From: Clostridiales bacterium UBA3953 | Lineage (GTDB): Bacteria; Bacillota; Clostridia; Oscillospirales; CAG-272 | Length of the DNA stretch: 23,208 bases | Assembly (NCBI GenBank): GCA_002385415.1 | Contig: DGDL01000041.1 | Coordinates: 1-23,208 of the forward strand | Reading direction: 5' to 3' | In this document: positions 1 to 5,923 of the stretch, one piece after another | How positions within the stretch are numbered: the stretch's first letter is position 1 | Layout: the number at the start of each line of letters is the position of its first letter | Program-made: the position numbers and the translations under genes | The notes under the pieces: generated by a model | Databases searched by the model: none | What the model was told of the DNA's origin: nothing | What the model saw: only the letters and a program-made list of their open reading frames with translations

Positions 1-1267
1 GTGTAATAGTGCGTATGTCGCGGCCGTCAAGGAGTATGCGACCGGAGGTCGGCTCGTAAAAGCGGGGGATGAGGTTGCACAGTGTAGTCTTTCCGCTGCC
101 CGACGGGCCGACAATGGCTACATGTTCGCCGGGATTGATCTTAAAGCTGATGTTTGAAAGCACCTCTTCGCCGCCTTCGCCGTATGAAAACGAGACATTG
201 TCAAACACTATCTCACCACGGACATCCTCGACAGGTGTAGAGCCCGGCTCGTCTTTTATCTCAACAGGCACATCCAATATTTCATAGAAACGCTCGATTC
301 CGGTCATCCCGCGCTGGAACTGCTCGGTAAACTCAACAATGCGGCGGATGGAGTTCATCAGCGTCGAAACATAAAGCAGATATGCGGTCAGCTCCGCCAC
401 ATGGATTTTGCCGCTGCGCATAAAAAATGCGCCCACAACGACGACTGTTATGTACATGACACCGTCGAACATGCGGTTGGTGCTTGAAAAAGCACCCATC
501 AGCCGGTATGAAAGCTGTTTGATTGAAAGAAATGTGTTGTTGCCTTCGCGGAACTTTTTGTTTTCGATCTTTTCGCCACAGAAGGAGCGAACTACGCGCA
601 CGCCCAAAAGGCTGTCTTCGACCTGCGCGTTAATTTCGCCCACCTGCTCGCGTTGGCGACGGAAAGCGTCGCGCATGCGGCGGTTGAAATACGACGCGGT
701 GACGAGCATGGGCGGGATAATCGCAAAGACAATAACGGTCAGCGAGATGCTGTAGCTGCATAAAATTACAAACGGAACGATAATTTTGATACCGGCTATA
801 AAAAATTCTTCGGGGCAGTGGTGGGCAAACTCGGTGACGTCGAAAAGGTCGCTTGTGATGCGCGACATGATCTGCCCGATTTTGGTGTTGTCAAAGAATT
901 TAAACGAGAGCTTTTGAAGATGCTCGAACAAATCGCGGCGCATGTCGGTCTCGATTTTCGAGCCCATAATATGCCCCACCGACGCCATGTAATAGTTTGC
1001 GGCCGTGTCTATGATGCGGAGCAAAAGATAAAGGCCGCCCATCGAAAGTATCATGCGGGTGGTAAGGGATGCGGGGTCATTTATACCGGCGTTTGTGATC
1101 GTGCGCACTATAAGCGGGAGCACGATTTCGCACAAGGTCGTCAGACCCGCACAAAACAGATCCAGTGCCAAAACCGGTATGTATGGTTTGTAATAAGGCA
1201 GAAAACGCGTGAGGAGCTTCAACGTTCGCCCACGCGTCTTTTTTTGCGTATCTACTGTGGTTGTCAT
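1..1267 (-). CDS. ABC transporter, fused permease and ATP-binding protein (3' end outside window)
   Basis: The gene reads leftward and leaves the window after about 422 residues. The first ~320 residues are a hydrophobic exporter-type transmembrane region containing family-typical stretches such as MRRDLFEHLQKLSFKFFD and IGQIMSRITSDL. A nucleotide-binding domain follows, with FDNVSFSY and a Walker A motif GPSGSGKTT near residue 386. The signature motif, Walker B and H-loop lie beyond the edge. The ATG at 1267-1265 has GAGGT just upstream and a good promoter at 1302-1330. Proteins of this kind export lipids, drugs or peptides from the cytoplasm by ATP hydrolysis as a dimer. The substrate cannot be told from this sequence. 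Many relatives come as adjacent heterodimer genes; a partner could lie to the left. The family call is firm; the substrate is unknown. Confidence 0.93.
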   Translation of the reverse strand, partial: MTTTVDTQKKTRGRTLKLLTRFLPYYKPYIPVLALDLFCAGLTTLCEIVLPLIVRTITNAGINDPASLTTRMILSMGGLYLLLRIIDTAANYYMASVGHIMGSKIETDMRRDLFEHLQKLSFKFFDNTKIGQIMSRITSDLFDVTEFAHHCPEEFFIAGIKIIVPFVILCSYSISLTVIVFAIIPPMLVTASYFNRRMRDAFRRQREQVGEINAQVEDSLLGVRVVRSFCGEKIENKKFREGNNTFLSIKQLSYRLMGAFSSTNRMFDGVMYITVVVVGAFFMRSGKIHVAELTAYLLYVSTLMNSIRRIVEFTEQFQRGMTGIERFYEILDVPVEIKDEPGSTPVEDVRGEIVFDNVSFSYGEGGEEVLSNISFKINPGEHVAIVGPSGSGKTTLCNLIPRFYEPTSGRILLDGRDIRTIT

Positions 1268-1301
1268 CAATACCTCGCAAAATCACATTATAATCATGCT
1301 T

Positions 1302-1330
1302 ATTATAACACACCGATGCGCGAAATGCAA
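1302..1330 (-). promoter_or_regulatory. Sigma-A-type promoter for the ABC transporter gene
   Basis: On the minus strand TTGCAT (1330-1325) is followed by a 17-bp spacer and a perfect TATAAT (1307-1302). This lies about 35 bp upstream of the ABC transporter ATG. A second TATAAT on the same strand lies closer to the gene (near 1288-1293) but has no matching -35 box. Confidence 0.7.
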
Positions 1331-1582
1331 CAAAAGGGCTGTTCGATAAAGCGGCAATCCGCCATGAAGCCCCCTGCGGTAATGCGCTATCAACCTCAAT
1401 ATGACTGTGCCTCGCCCACCATGTGTGCCAATGTTTTCCGCCTGCTTTGACCAAGCGGCGGAGATGCGTCCGCAGGAGGATAAAGAAAGTGGCATGCCTA
1501 AAGCATGCCCAAGGTTCCGGTTGCGTTCCATCAAGCGCACTGCGTTGTTGCCGAAATAAACGGAAAACATACAGCTCGATAT
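1331..1582 (+). ncRNA. Candidate structured non-coding RNA, 6S-RNA-like architecture
   Basis: No credible gene fills 1268-1687, but both ends of this stretch pair over about 240 nt. GGGCTGT (1336-1342) pairs with ACAGCTC (1571-1577), CGGCAA (1352-1357) with TTGCCG (1548-1553), TGCGC (1383-1387) with GCGCA (1535-1539), and CAACC (1391-1395) with GGTTG (1519-1523). Inside, a long terminal stem pairs 1434-1445 with 1472-1484. On the 3' side of the open middle is a perfect hairpin, GGCATGC (1491-1497) with GCATGCC (1503-1509). A long closing stem, a central bubble with a small hairpin on its 3' strand and a terminal stem-loop is the layout of 6S RNA, which binds RNA polymerase. The outer stem needs one G-U pair on the plus strand and would be A-C on the minus strand, favouring plus. 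No conserved sequence was recognised, so the 6S name is inference; boundaries are approximate. Confidence 0.42.
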
Positions 1583-1618
1583 AAAAACGCGGGCCCCGCA
1601 ATATATAAGCGGAGCCCG
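1583..1618 (-). terminator. Intrinsic terminator after the cysteine desulfurase gene
   Basis: A GC-rich stem of about 10 bp pairs 1590-1599 with 1609-1618 around a 9-nt AT loop. On the minus strand it is followed by TTTTT (1587-1583). One pair is G-U on the minus strand but C-A on the plus strand, which favours leftward use. It lies about 70 bp beyond the desulfurase stop codon. Confidence 0.7.
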
Positions 1619-1687
1619 GCTTTATATGTTCTGTCGCAAGTGGCGGCGGGAGCAGCATTTTAAGTACACAAACAGTCTTTGCGGGCA

Positions 1688-2851
1688 CTACGGCTGGCTT
1701 ATAATCTCGCGCAGTGCGGCGGCGAAAGCGCGCACTTCGTTTTCACTGTTGTACATCGAAAACGATACGCGCACAGCACCGTCCTGTCCGGTGCCCAGCG
1801 TCTTATGCGCAAGCGGAGCGCAGTGGAAGCCGCTGCGCACGCATATACCGCGCTTTGCGAGCGCGTCGGCTATGTCGGACGAGGGCTTGCCCTTTACATT
1901 GAAAGCTACTACGCCGGTACCGGGCCTGCCCTCTTCCTCGCCGTCGGGCAGATACAGCTCGACTTCGGGCATCTCGCCGAGCAGCTCGCAAAGTTTGGTT
2001 TTCAGTTTCAGCTCGTGCTCGGCGATTTTTGCGGGGCCGATCCGGCGTACCTCGCGCGTGCCGGCAAGCAGCGCCGCGATGGCGGGCACGCAAAGCGTTC
2101 CGGCCTCGAACCGCTCGGGCAAAAGGGAGGGCATCTCGATGTTGAGCGAATCGACGCCGCTGCCGCCTTCGATTATAGGCGCAAACGGCATGTAGTTTTC
2201 CTTGTATTTTTCGTGGAAAATTACCGCTCCGCAGCCGGCAATGCCGTAAAGGCTTTTGTGGCCGGGTATGCACAGCGCGTCTATGTTATATGCGCGCATG
2301 TCAATCGGGCGCACTCCAGCACTTTGTGCCGCGTCGACAATAAAATTGATGTGGCGCGACGCGCAGTATTCACCGATTTCGGCTATCGGCAGCTCGAGCC
2401 CACAGACATTTGACACGTGCGTGCAGATAATCGCTGTTGTGTTGCGCTTTACAAGCGATTTTATGTTGTTGATTATTTGCACAGTGCTGCCCGACGCGTC
2501 AAATACGTTGTAGGTGACATTGCGCGCTGCAAGTGCGGCGACAGGTCGCAGCACGGAGTTATGCTCAAAGCTGGAGATGAGCACATGGCTGCCGCGCGAG
2601 ACAAGCCCTTTTATGGCGATGTTCAGCGCATAAGTGGCGTTGTAGGTGAACACAACGTTTTCGGGCACCGAGCATCCGAAAAAGTCGGCAAGCTCGCAGC
2701 GGCATTCGTATATAATATCCGCGGCGGTCATCGATAGCCGGTGCGCACTGCGTCCGGGATTGCCGCCGGCATCGGTCATTGCGCGTAATACGGCGTCGTA
2801 AACGGCGCGCGGTTTCGGATATGTTGTTGCCGCATTGTCAAAATATATCAT
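1688..2851 (-). CDS. Cysteine desulfurase-like PLP-dependent enzyme (aminotransferase class V)
   Basis: A 387-residue protein of the class V aminotransferase fold, opening with the family-typical MIYFDNAATTYPKP. Visible active-site features are His97 (EHNS), Asp173 in VDAAQ, the PLP-binding Lys199 in IPGHKS, and a candidate persulfide-forming Cys344 in VRSGFHCAPLAHKTLGT. The reaction is expected to take sulfur (or selenium from selenocysteine) off the substrate as a Cys-bound persulfide and hand it to an acceptor. An in-frame ATG at 2869 would add six residues, but the ATG at 2851 has AAAGGG six bases upstream, while the earlier one has almost nothing. The DUF3343 gene ends just upstream, so the two are co-transcribed, which suggests that protein as partner or carrier. 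It is separate from the usual iscS-iscU arrangement, so a specialised role is likely. Confidence 0.9.
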   Translation of the reverse strand: MIYFDNAATTYPKPRAVYDAVLRAMTDAGGNPGRSAHRLSMTAADIIYECRCELADFFGCSVPENVVFTYNATYALNIAIKGLVSRGSHVLISSFEHNSVLRPVAALAARNVTYNVFDASGSTVQIINNIKSLVKRNTTAIICTHVSNVCGLELPIAEIGEYCASRHINFIVDAAQSAGVRPIDMRAYNIDALCIPGHKSLYGIAGCGAVIFHEKYKENYMPFAPIIEGGSGVDSLNIEMPSLLPERFEAGTLCVPAIAALLAGTREVRRIGPAKIAEHELKLKTKLCELLGEMPEVELYLPDGEEEGRPGTGVVAFNVKGKPSSDIADALAKRGICVRSGFHCAPLAHKTLGTGQDGAVRVSFSMYNSENEVRAFAAALREIISQP

Positions 2852-2873
2852 AACAGGCCCTTTATTCATCCGG

Positions 2874-3095
2874 TTACAGCCGGAAAATATCTCTGTACGG
2901 TATATCGCCGCGCCGCAACAGCGTGGCGACTGTGTCGGTATTTATGCAGTCGAACTCCAGCCCATAGGCGCATCCGCCCGCTGTACCCGCGGAACGCACC
3001 TTAATAACCCGCGAGGTTATGTTATAGCTGGAGAGCATGCGCTGTCCTTTCAGCGCATAGGTAACCGAGCCGATAACGGCGCAGCATGTTGGCAT
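2874..3095 (-). CDS. DUF3343 protein, putative sulfur/selenium carrier-like
   Basis: A 73-residue protein that matches the DUF3343 pattern: a short N-terminal strand (CCAVIGSVTYAL), an amphipathic helix, a VIKV strand, a Gly/Cys segment (GGCAYGLEF, Cys near residue 42) and a final LLRRGDIPYRDIFRL helix-strand. In known genomes this family is often found with cysteine desulfurases and selenium or sulfur trafficking genes, hence the carrier-like annotation; its chemistry is not established. AAAGGGTG lies eight bases before the ATG. The stop codon lies about 20 bp upstream of the preferred desulfurase start, so this is the first gene of a two-gene operon. The Cys-Cys pair at residues 4-5 and the Cys near 42 are candidate sulfur-handling residues by inference. 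Confidence 0.75.
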   Translation of the reverse strand: MPTCCAVIGSVTYALKGQRMLSSYNITSRVIKVRSAGTAGGCAYGLEFDCINTDTVATLLRRGDIPYRDIFRL

Positions 3096-3222
3096 ATATT
3101 GGACACCCTTTGCTTTTATTTTTCAAACCTCTTTCACAGTAAAACTCTGTCACTGTTACAGAATATGCCGCGCAGGCGGCCGCTGTGATAGCGCGATTTT
3201 GTATCGCCTAAAACTTCAAAAC

Positions 3223-3250
3223 AAAAAAGCCCGCCCCGCAATTTGGCGGG
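3223..3250 (-). terminator. Intrinsic terminator after the four-cysteine protein gene
   Basis: CCCGCC (3250-3245 on the minus strand) pairs with GGCGGG (3235-3230) around a 9-nt loop and is followed by CTTTTTT. It lies about 20 bp past the stop codon of the minus-strand gene ending at 3272. Confidence 0.8.
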
Positions 3251-3271
3251 ACGGCGCCGTAAAATTATGTA

Positions 3272-3715
3272 CTAAACTTCAGCCGGTTCTTCATGCTCGT
3301 TCTTTGATTGGTCGTGCTCGGGGCTTTCCGCGGCGTTTTCGGTCTCCGAATGGACAGCCTCTGTGTCTGCGGCATCTTTTTCGGCGGGCCGGGGGGCAGA
3401 TGTGGCCGGCTCGCCGCTCGCCGGTCCGGTTTCCTGGGCGTTTGGCTGCTCGGCTGTCATAAACAAGGGCAAATCGATGCTCACGGCAGACAGATCGGGT
3501 TTTGGTATCGGCGGCGGCATCTTCGGCTCGCGTTTGAGCGGGTCGTATGAAAACTTGCGACAGCAGTAATCGGCGAACACGATACCCTTGACGGAGCAAA
3601 GCACGTTATCTTCGTCGTTTATCAGCGTCGCGCGCTCGCAAAAGCGGCAGACGCGAGGCAGGTCGGCTTCGCCAAACTCGCTTTTTATGCGTCTTTTAAA
3701 CAGTTTGAGTTTCAT
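3272..3715 (-). CDS. Small four-cysteine protein with acidic low-complexity tail, function unknown
   Basis: A 147-residue protein in two parts. The first ~65 residues are compact and conserved-looking: CRFCERATLINDEDNVLC, then YCCRKFSYDPLKREP. The spaced cysteines suggest a small zinc ribbon or knuckle. I recall similar short hypothetical proteins ending the core with 'YDPLKR.P' in Clostridia, with no assigned function. From about residue 80 the sequence becomes Pro/Ala/Glu-rich and acidic, probably disordered. The ATG at 3715 is chosen over the in-frame ATG at 3742: it has GGAAAGG six bases upstream, whereas the earlier one lies inside the -10 region of the promoter. Expressed alone from the promoter at 3745-3773 and ended by the terminator at 3223-3250. 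Confidence 0.75.
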   Translation of the reverse strand: MKLKLFKRRIKSEFGEADLPRVCRFCERATLINDEDNVLCSVKGIVFADYCCRKFSYDPLKREPKMPPPIPKPDLSAVSIDLPLFMTAEQPNAQETGPASGEPATSAPRPAEKDAADTEAVHSETENAAESPEHDQSKNEHEEPAEV

Positions 3716-3744
3716 TTCCCGCACCTTTCCACGGATTTGCATAT

Positions 3745-3773
3745 ATTATACCGCAGGATTGTTAATATTTCCA
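3745..3773 (-). promoter_or_regulatory. Promoter for the four-cysteine protein gene
   Basis: On the minus strand TGGAAA (3773-3768), a 17-bp spacer and a perfect TATAAT (3750-3745) lie just upstream of the gene. The -35 matches consensus at four of six positions. Confidence 0.55.
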
Positions 3774-3913
3774 CAGTTTTTGCGGATTTTAGAGAGGAGT
3801 TTTGTAGAATTTCGCGGGAGGGGTGGCGTTGTCGGCGCTCTGAGATTGGGCAGCGGCATGATGCAAGCAAAAAAATTGCTGCACACGCCAACAGGAGAAG
3901 CTTTTGGGAGGGT

Positions 3914-3945
3914 GCTGTGGAGCTTTTTTCAAAAAGCTCCACAGC
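3914..3945. repeat. Perfect 15-bp inverted repeat, hairpin downstream of the DNA glycosylase gene
   Basis: GCTGTGGAGCTTTTT (3914-3928) and its exact reverse complement (3931-3945) are separated by two bases. In RNA this would form a ten-pair GC-rich stem topped by an A/T-rich section. It lies 34 bp past the stop of the glycosylase gene. No T-run follows on either strand, so it is either an unusual terminator or a dispersed intergenic palindrome. The rest of 3775-3978 shows no gene. Confidence 0.7.
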
Positions 3946-3978
3946 GGTCGTTACATCTATCAGCCGCGTATTCGCTGC

Positions 3979-4458
3979 CTAATCGCGTATCACGCTCCAG
4001 GCCTGCACGAGCCGCTCGAGCGACCACGCGGCGTTGGCGGGGCTGGTCGAAGGCAGGTAGATTGCGTTGCGCCCGGATTTGGGCAAAATAAACTTGTTAT
4101 ACAGCTTTTCCGCGAGCCGCCCGTTCACATAAATCCGCTCGATCGGCGAGCGCTCGAGTATCGGCGTTATATCGTTTGGCACAACGTCGGTAATTGACGC
4201 GTCGGCACTGCCCGTTACCTTGCACTCCGCGATAACGTCCCATAGCGCCAGTCCGTGCTCGAGGATGAAGTTTCGCTTCTCGTCTATGGTTTCGGGCACG
4301 CTTTTGCCGTAAACCATTGCCAGCACCTTCCAGAACCGGTTTTGCGGATGCCCGTAGAAAAACCCCACCTCACGCGAGGCAGGGGAAGGAAAGGTGCCAA
4401 GTATAAGCCGCTTTGACCGCCCGTCATAAACAGGCTCGGCCGTGTGCTTATACTTCAC
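3979..4458 (-). CDS. DNA-deoxyinosine/uracil glycosylase, UDG family 6 type
   Basis: A 159-residue protein of the small uracil-DNA glycosylase superfamily branch that removes hypoxanthine or mismatched uracil from DNA. Supporting motifs are LGTFPSPASREVGFFYGHPQNRFW near residues 20-43 in substance (GTFPS, GFFYGHPQNRFW), the central LWDVIAECKVTGSADASI, and a C-terminal LPSTSPANA loop matching the DNA-intercalating loop of the superfamily. The length is usual for the family. The start is GTG at 4458-4456, directly after the dapF TGA, so the two genes are translationally coupled; GAGGT about ten bases upstream inside dapF can serve as ribosome binding site. Pairing with dapF looks like operon convenience rather than function. 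Confidence 0.87.
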   Translation of the reverse strand: MKYKHTAEPVYDGRSKRLILGTFPSPASREVGFFYGHPQNRFWKVLAMVYGKSVPETIDEKRNFILEHGLALWDVIAECKVTGSADASITDVVPNDITPILERSPIERIYVNGRLAEKLYNKFILPKSGRNAIYLPSTSPANAAWSLERLVQAWSVIRD

Positions 4459-5301
4459 TCAGAGTTCGACCTCGCCCTCGAATACAATTTCCGCCGGCCC
4501 GGTCATGTAAACCGCGTCGGGCGTGTACTCAATTGAAAGCTCACCGCCGCGCAAAGCGACAACAATAGATTTCGACCCGTCGCACAGCCCGCACTCGACA
4601 GCCGCGACCGCCGCCGCACACGCTCCCGTGCCACAGGCCAGCGTTTCGCCACTCCCGCGCTCCCAAACCCGCATGCGCAGCTCATTTTCTCCCGTAACCT
4701 CCACAAACTCCACATTCACACGGTGCGGGAAAATCGGGTCGCGCTCGATTGATGGTCCAAGCTCGGCCACAAGCTCGGGCGACTCAAACAGCACACAGTG
4801 CGGGTTGCCCATCGACACCAGCGTGATTTTGTGGGTGCCGCACGAAAGCGCTACCTTTTGCCCCACCACCCGCTCGCCATCAACCAGCGCGGGCAGGGCG
4901 GCGGGATCAAGCGACGCGCGGCCCATATTTACGCGCACCGATTTGATTTCGCCCCCGTCGTCAGGGTATAAAGTCAATATTTTCACGCCGCTGTTGGTTT
5001 CAAGCCGCGCGATGTTCGTTTTAACATATCCGCGCTCGTACAGATATTTGCCGATGCAGCGCGTCGCGTTGCCGCACATCATCGCCTCGCTGCCGTCGGC
5101 ATTGAAAATCCGCATGCGAGCGTCGTTTTCGCCGCTTTCGGGCGGCAGTATAAGCACAATACCGTCGCCGCCGATGCCGAAGTTGCGATCGGACAGCCGG
5201 ACGGACAGCGCCTCCGGATTCTCCGGCGCGGGCTGCGTGAAACAGTCAAAGAAAATATAGTCGTTGCCGCAGCCATGCATTTTGGTAAACTTGAGCTTCA
5301 A
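4459..5301 (-). CDS. dapF: Diaminopimelate epimerase
   Basis: A 280-residue epimerase that converts LL- to meso-diaminopimelate, the precursor for lysine and for peptidoglycan cross-links. The two catalytic cysteines are seen in their conserved settings: Cys76 in MMCGNATRC and Cys223 in LACGTGACAA. The N-terminal KMHGCGNDY, the FGIGGDG loop and MGNPHCV also fit the family along its full length. The reading frame supports a TTG start at 5301-5299 (encoding MKLKFTKMHG), with GGGG about eight bases upstream. Starting at the internal ATG would remove the first beta strand. It is first in a two-gene operon with the glycosylase. Expression is likely from the promoter at 5343-5371, with an 18-bp palindrome just past the transcription start. 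Confidence 0.96.
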   Translation of the reverse strand: MKLKFTKMHGCGNDYIFFDCFTQPAPENPEALSVRLSDRNFGIGGDGIVLILPPESGENDARMRIFNADGSEAMMCGNATRCIGKYLYERGYVKTNIARLETNSGVKILTLYPDDGGEIKSVRVNMGRASLDPAALPALVDGERVVGQKVALSCGTHKITLVSMGNPHCVLFESPELVAELGPSIERDPIFPHRVNVEFVEVTGENELRMRVWERGSGETLACGTGACAAAVAAVECGLCDGSKSIVVALRGGELSIEYTPDAVYMTGPAEIVFEGEVEL

Positions 5302-5315
5302 AATCTATACCCCGC

Positions 5316-5333
5316 TAAATTAAGCTTAATTTA
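5316..5333. promoter_or_regulatory. 18-bp perfect palindrome just downstream of the dapF promoter
   Basis: TAAATTAAGCTTAATTTA is identical to its own reverse complement. It starts a few bases past the predicted dapF transcription start and ends about 15 bp before the TTG codon. Position and symmetry suggest a repressor operator or a short leader hairpin; the regulator is unknown. Confidence 0.5.
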
Positions 5334-5342
5334 ATCTAATAA

Positions 5343-5371
5343 AGTTTAACATGCCGAAAAGTCAAAGTCAA
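5343..5371 (-). promoter_or_regulatory. Promoter for dapF
   Basis: On the minus strand TTGACT (5371-5366), a 17-bp spacer and TAAACT (5348-5343) lie 42 bp before the dapF start codon. The -35 matches five of six consensus bases and the -10 four of six. Confidence 0.55.
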
Positions 5372-5414
5372 GCATATTAGCCGCGCTTTGCGGCCCCGGT
5401 TTCGCGCCGCATGC

Positions 5415-5443
5415 TTGACAGGGGCGATGAAATGAAATAAAAT
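5415..5443 (+). promoter_or_regulatory. Orphan rightward promoter facing a small antisense gene
   Basis: A perfect TTGACA (5415-5420), 17-bp spacer and TAAAAT (5438-5443) point rightward, back to back with the dapF promoter. The next rightward gene is recG, about 480 bp away, with the oppositely oriented membrane-protein gene (5547-5837) in between. It could make an antisense transcript or a long recG leader; no RNA gene could be recognised. Confidence 0.45.
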
Positions 5444-5480
5444 GAATCTAATATCACTTTGCTGCGCGGATATTGCAGCG

Positions 5481-5513
5481 AAAAAGAAAAAGCCGCCCGT
5501 TGTGATGGGCGGC
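5481..5513 (-). terminator. Intrinsic terminator after the small membrane protein gene
   Basis: GCCGCCC (5513-5507 side) and GGGCGGC form a perfect 7-bp stem with an 8-nt loop. On the minus strand the stem is followed by TTTTTCTTTTT (5491-5481). It lies about 34 bp past the stop codon at 5547. Confidence 0.85.
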
Positions 5514-5546
5514 AGTCGACACTCTGCAATGCAAAGCATAGGCTAC

Positions 5547-5837
5547 TTATATACAGCGCCGTAAAAGTTTAATGATGGCGCACAGCAGAGCGCAGCCGAT
5601 GGCGAGCATGCCGAGCTCAACAAGAGAAAGCGAAAAATCGGTGTCTACAGTCACCTTGTGCAATGGAGTGTCCGGCGCATTTTTGGTGCAAAGCATGATC
5701 TCGCCGCTGCATTTGCGGCGCACAATTTTATGGTCGGAGTTTTTATAGCCGTCATACCAATTCTTTATGCAGTTCCAGATATTCGTGATTTCCGTTTTTA
5801 TGGCACTCCATTTGTTTGTGGACATCTGGTTATCCAT
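5547..5837 (-). CDS. Small membrane protein, function unknown
   Basis: A 96-residue protein not recognised as a known family. The N-terminal ~45 residues are polar and rich in Lys, Asn and Trp (WSAIKTEITNIWNCIKNWYDGYK). The middle holds two Cys in KCSGEIMLC. Residues ~68-90 (LSLVELGMLAIGCALLCAIIKLL) look like a single membrane helix, followed by a basic RRCI end. Such a tail-anchored arrangement would leave most of the protein in the cytoplasm, by inference. The ATG at 5837 has AAGGAG eight bases upstream, so it is a real translation start. It is a single-gene unit with its own terminator. A strong-looking promoter on the opposite strand (5415-5443) could produce RNA antisense to it. Confidence 0.65.
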   Translation of the reverse strand: MDNQMSTNKWSAIKTEITNIWNCIKNWYDGYKNSDHKIVRRKCSGEIMLCTKNAPDTPLHKVTVDTDFSLSLVELGMLAIGCALLCAIIKLLRRCI

Positions 5838-5923
5838 AATCGTTTCTCCTTGTCTTTTCTGTTATAAGTATTAGTAATAATAAACTATTTATCCGTGTAA
5901 AACAAGCGTATTTGTGTAAAATA

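Noticed and set aside
1331..1582. RNase P RNA, tmRNA or SRP RNA for the structured gap
   Set aside because: None of the conserved sequence blocks (such as GAGGAAAGTC for RNase P, or a tRNA-like 3' end) is present.
1077..1688. Open frames on both strands across the 1268-1687 gap
   Set aside because: They overlap the ABC gene start, its promoter and a terminator. RNA pairing explains the gap better.
3712..3942. Minus-strand open frame that looks like a small lipoprotein (hydrophobic run ending LASC)
   Set aside because: It begins inside the perfect inverted repeat, runs across the promoter of the next gene and has no ribosome binding site. The lipobox is likely chance.
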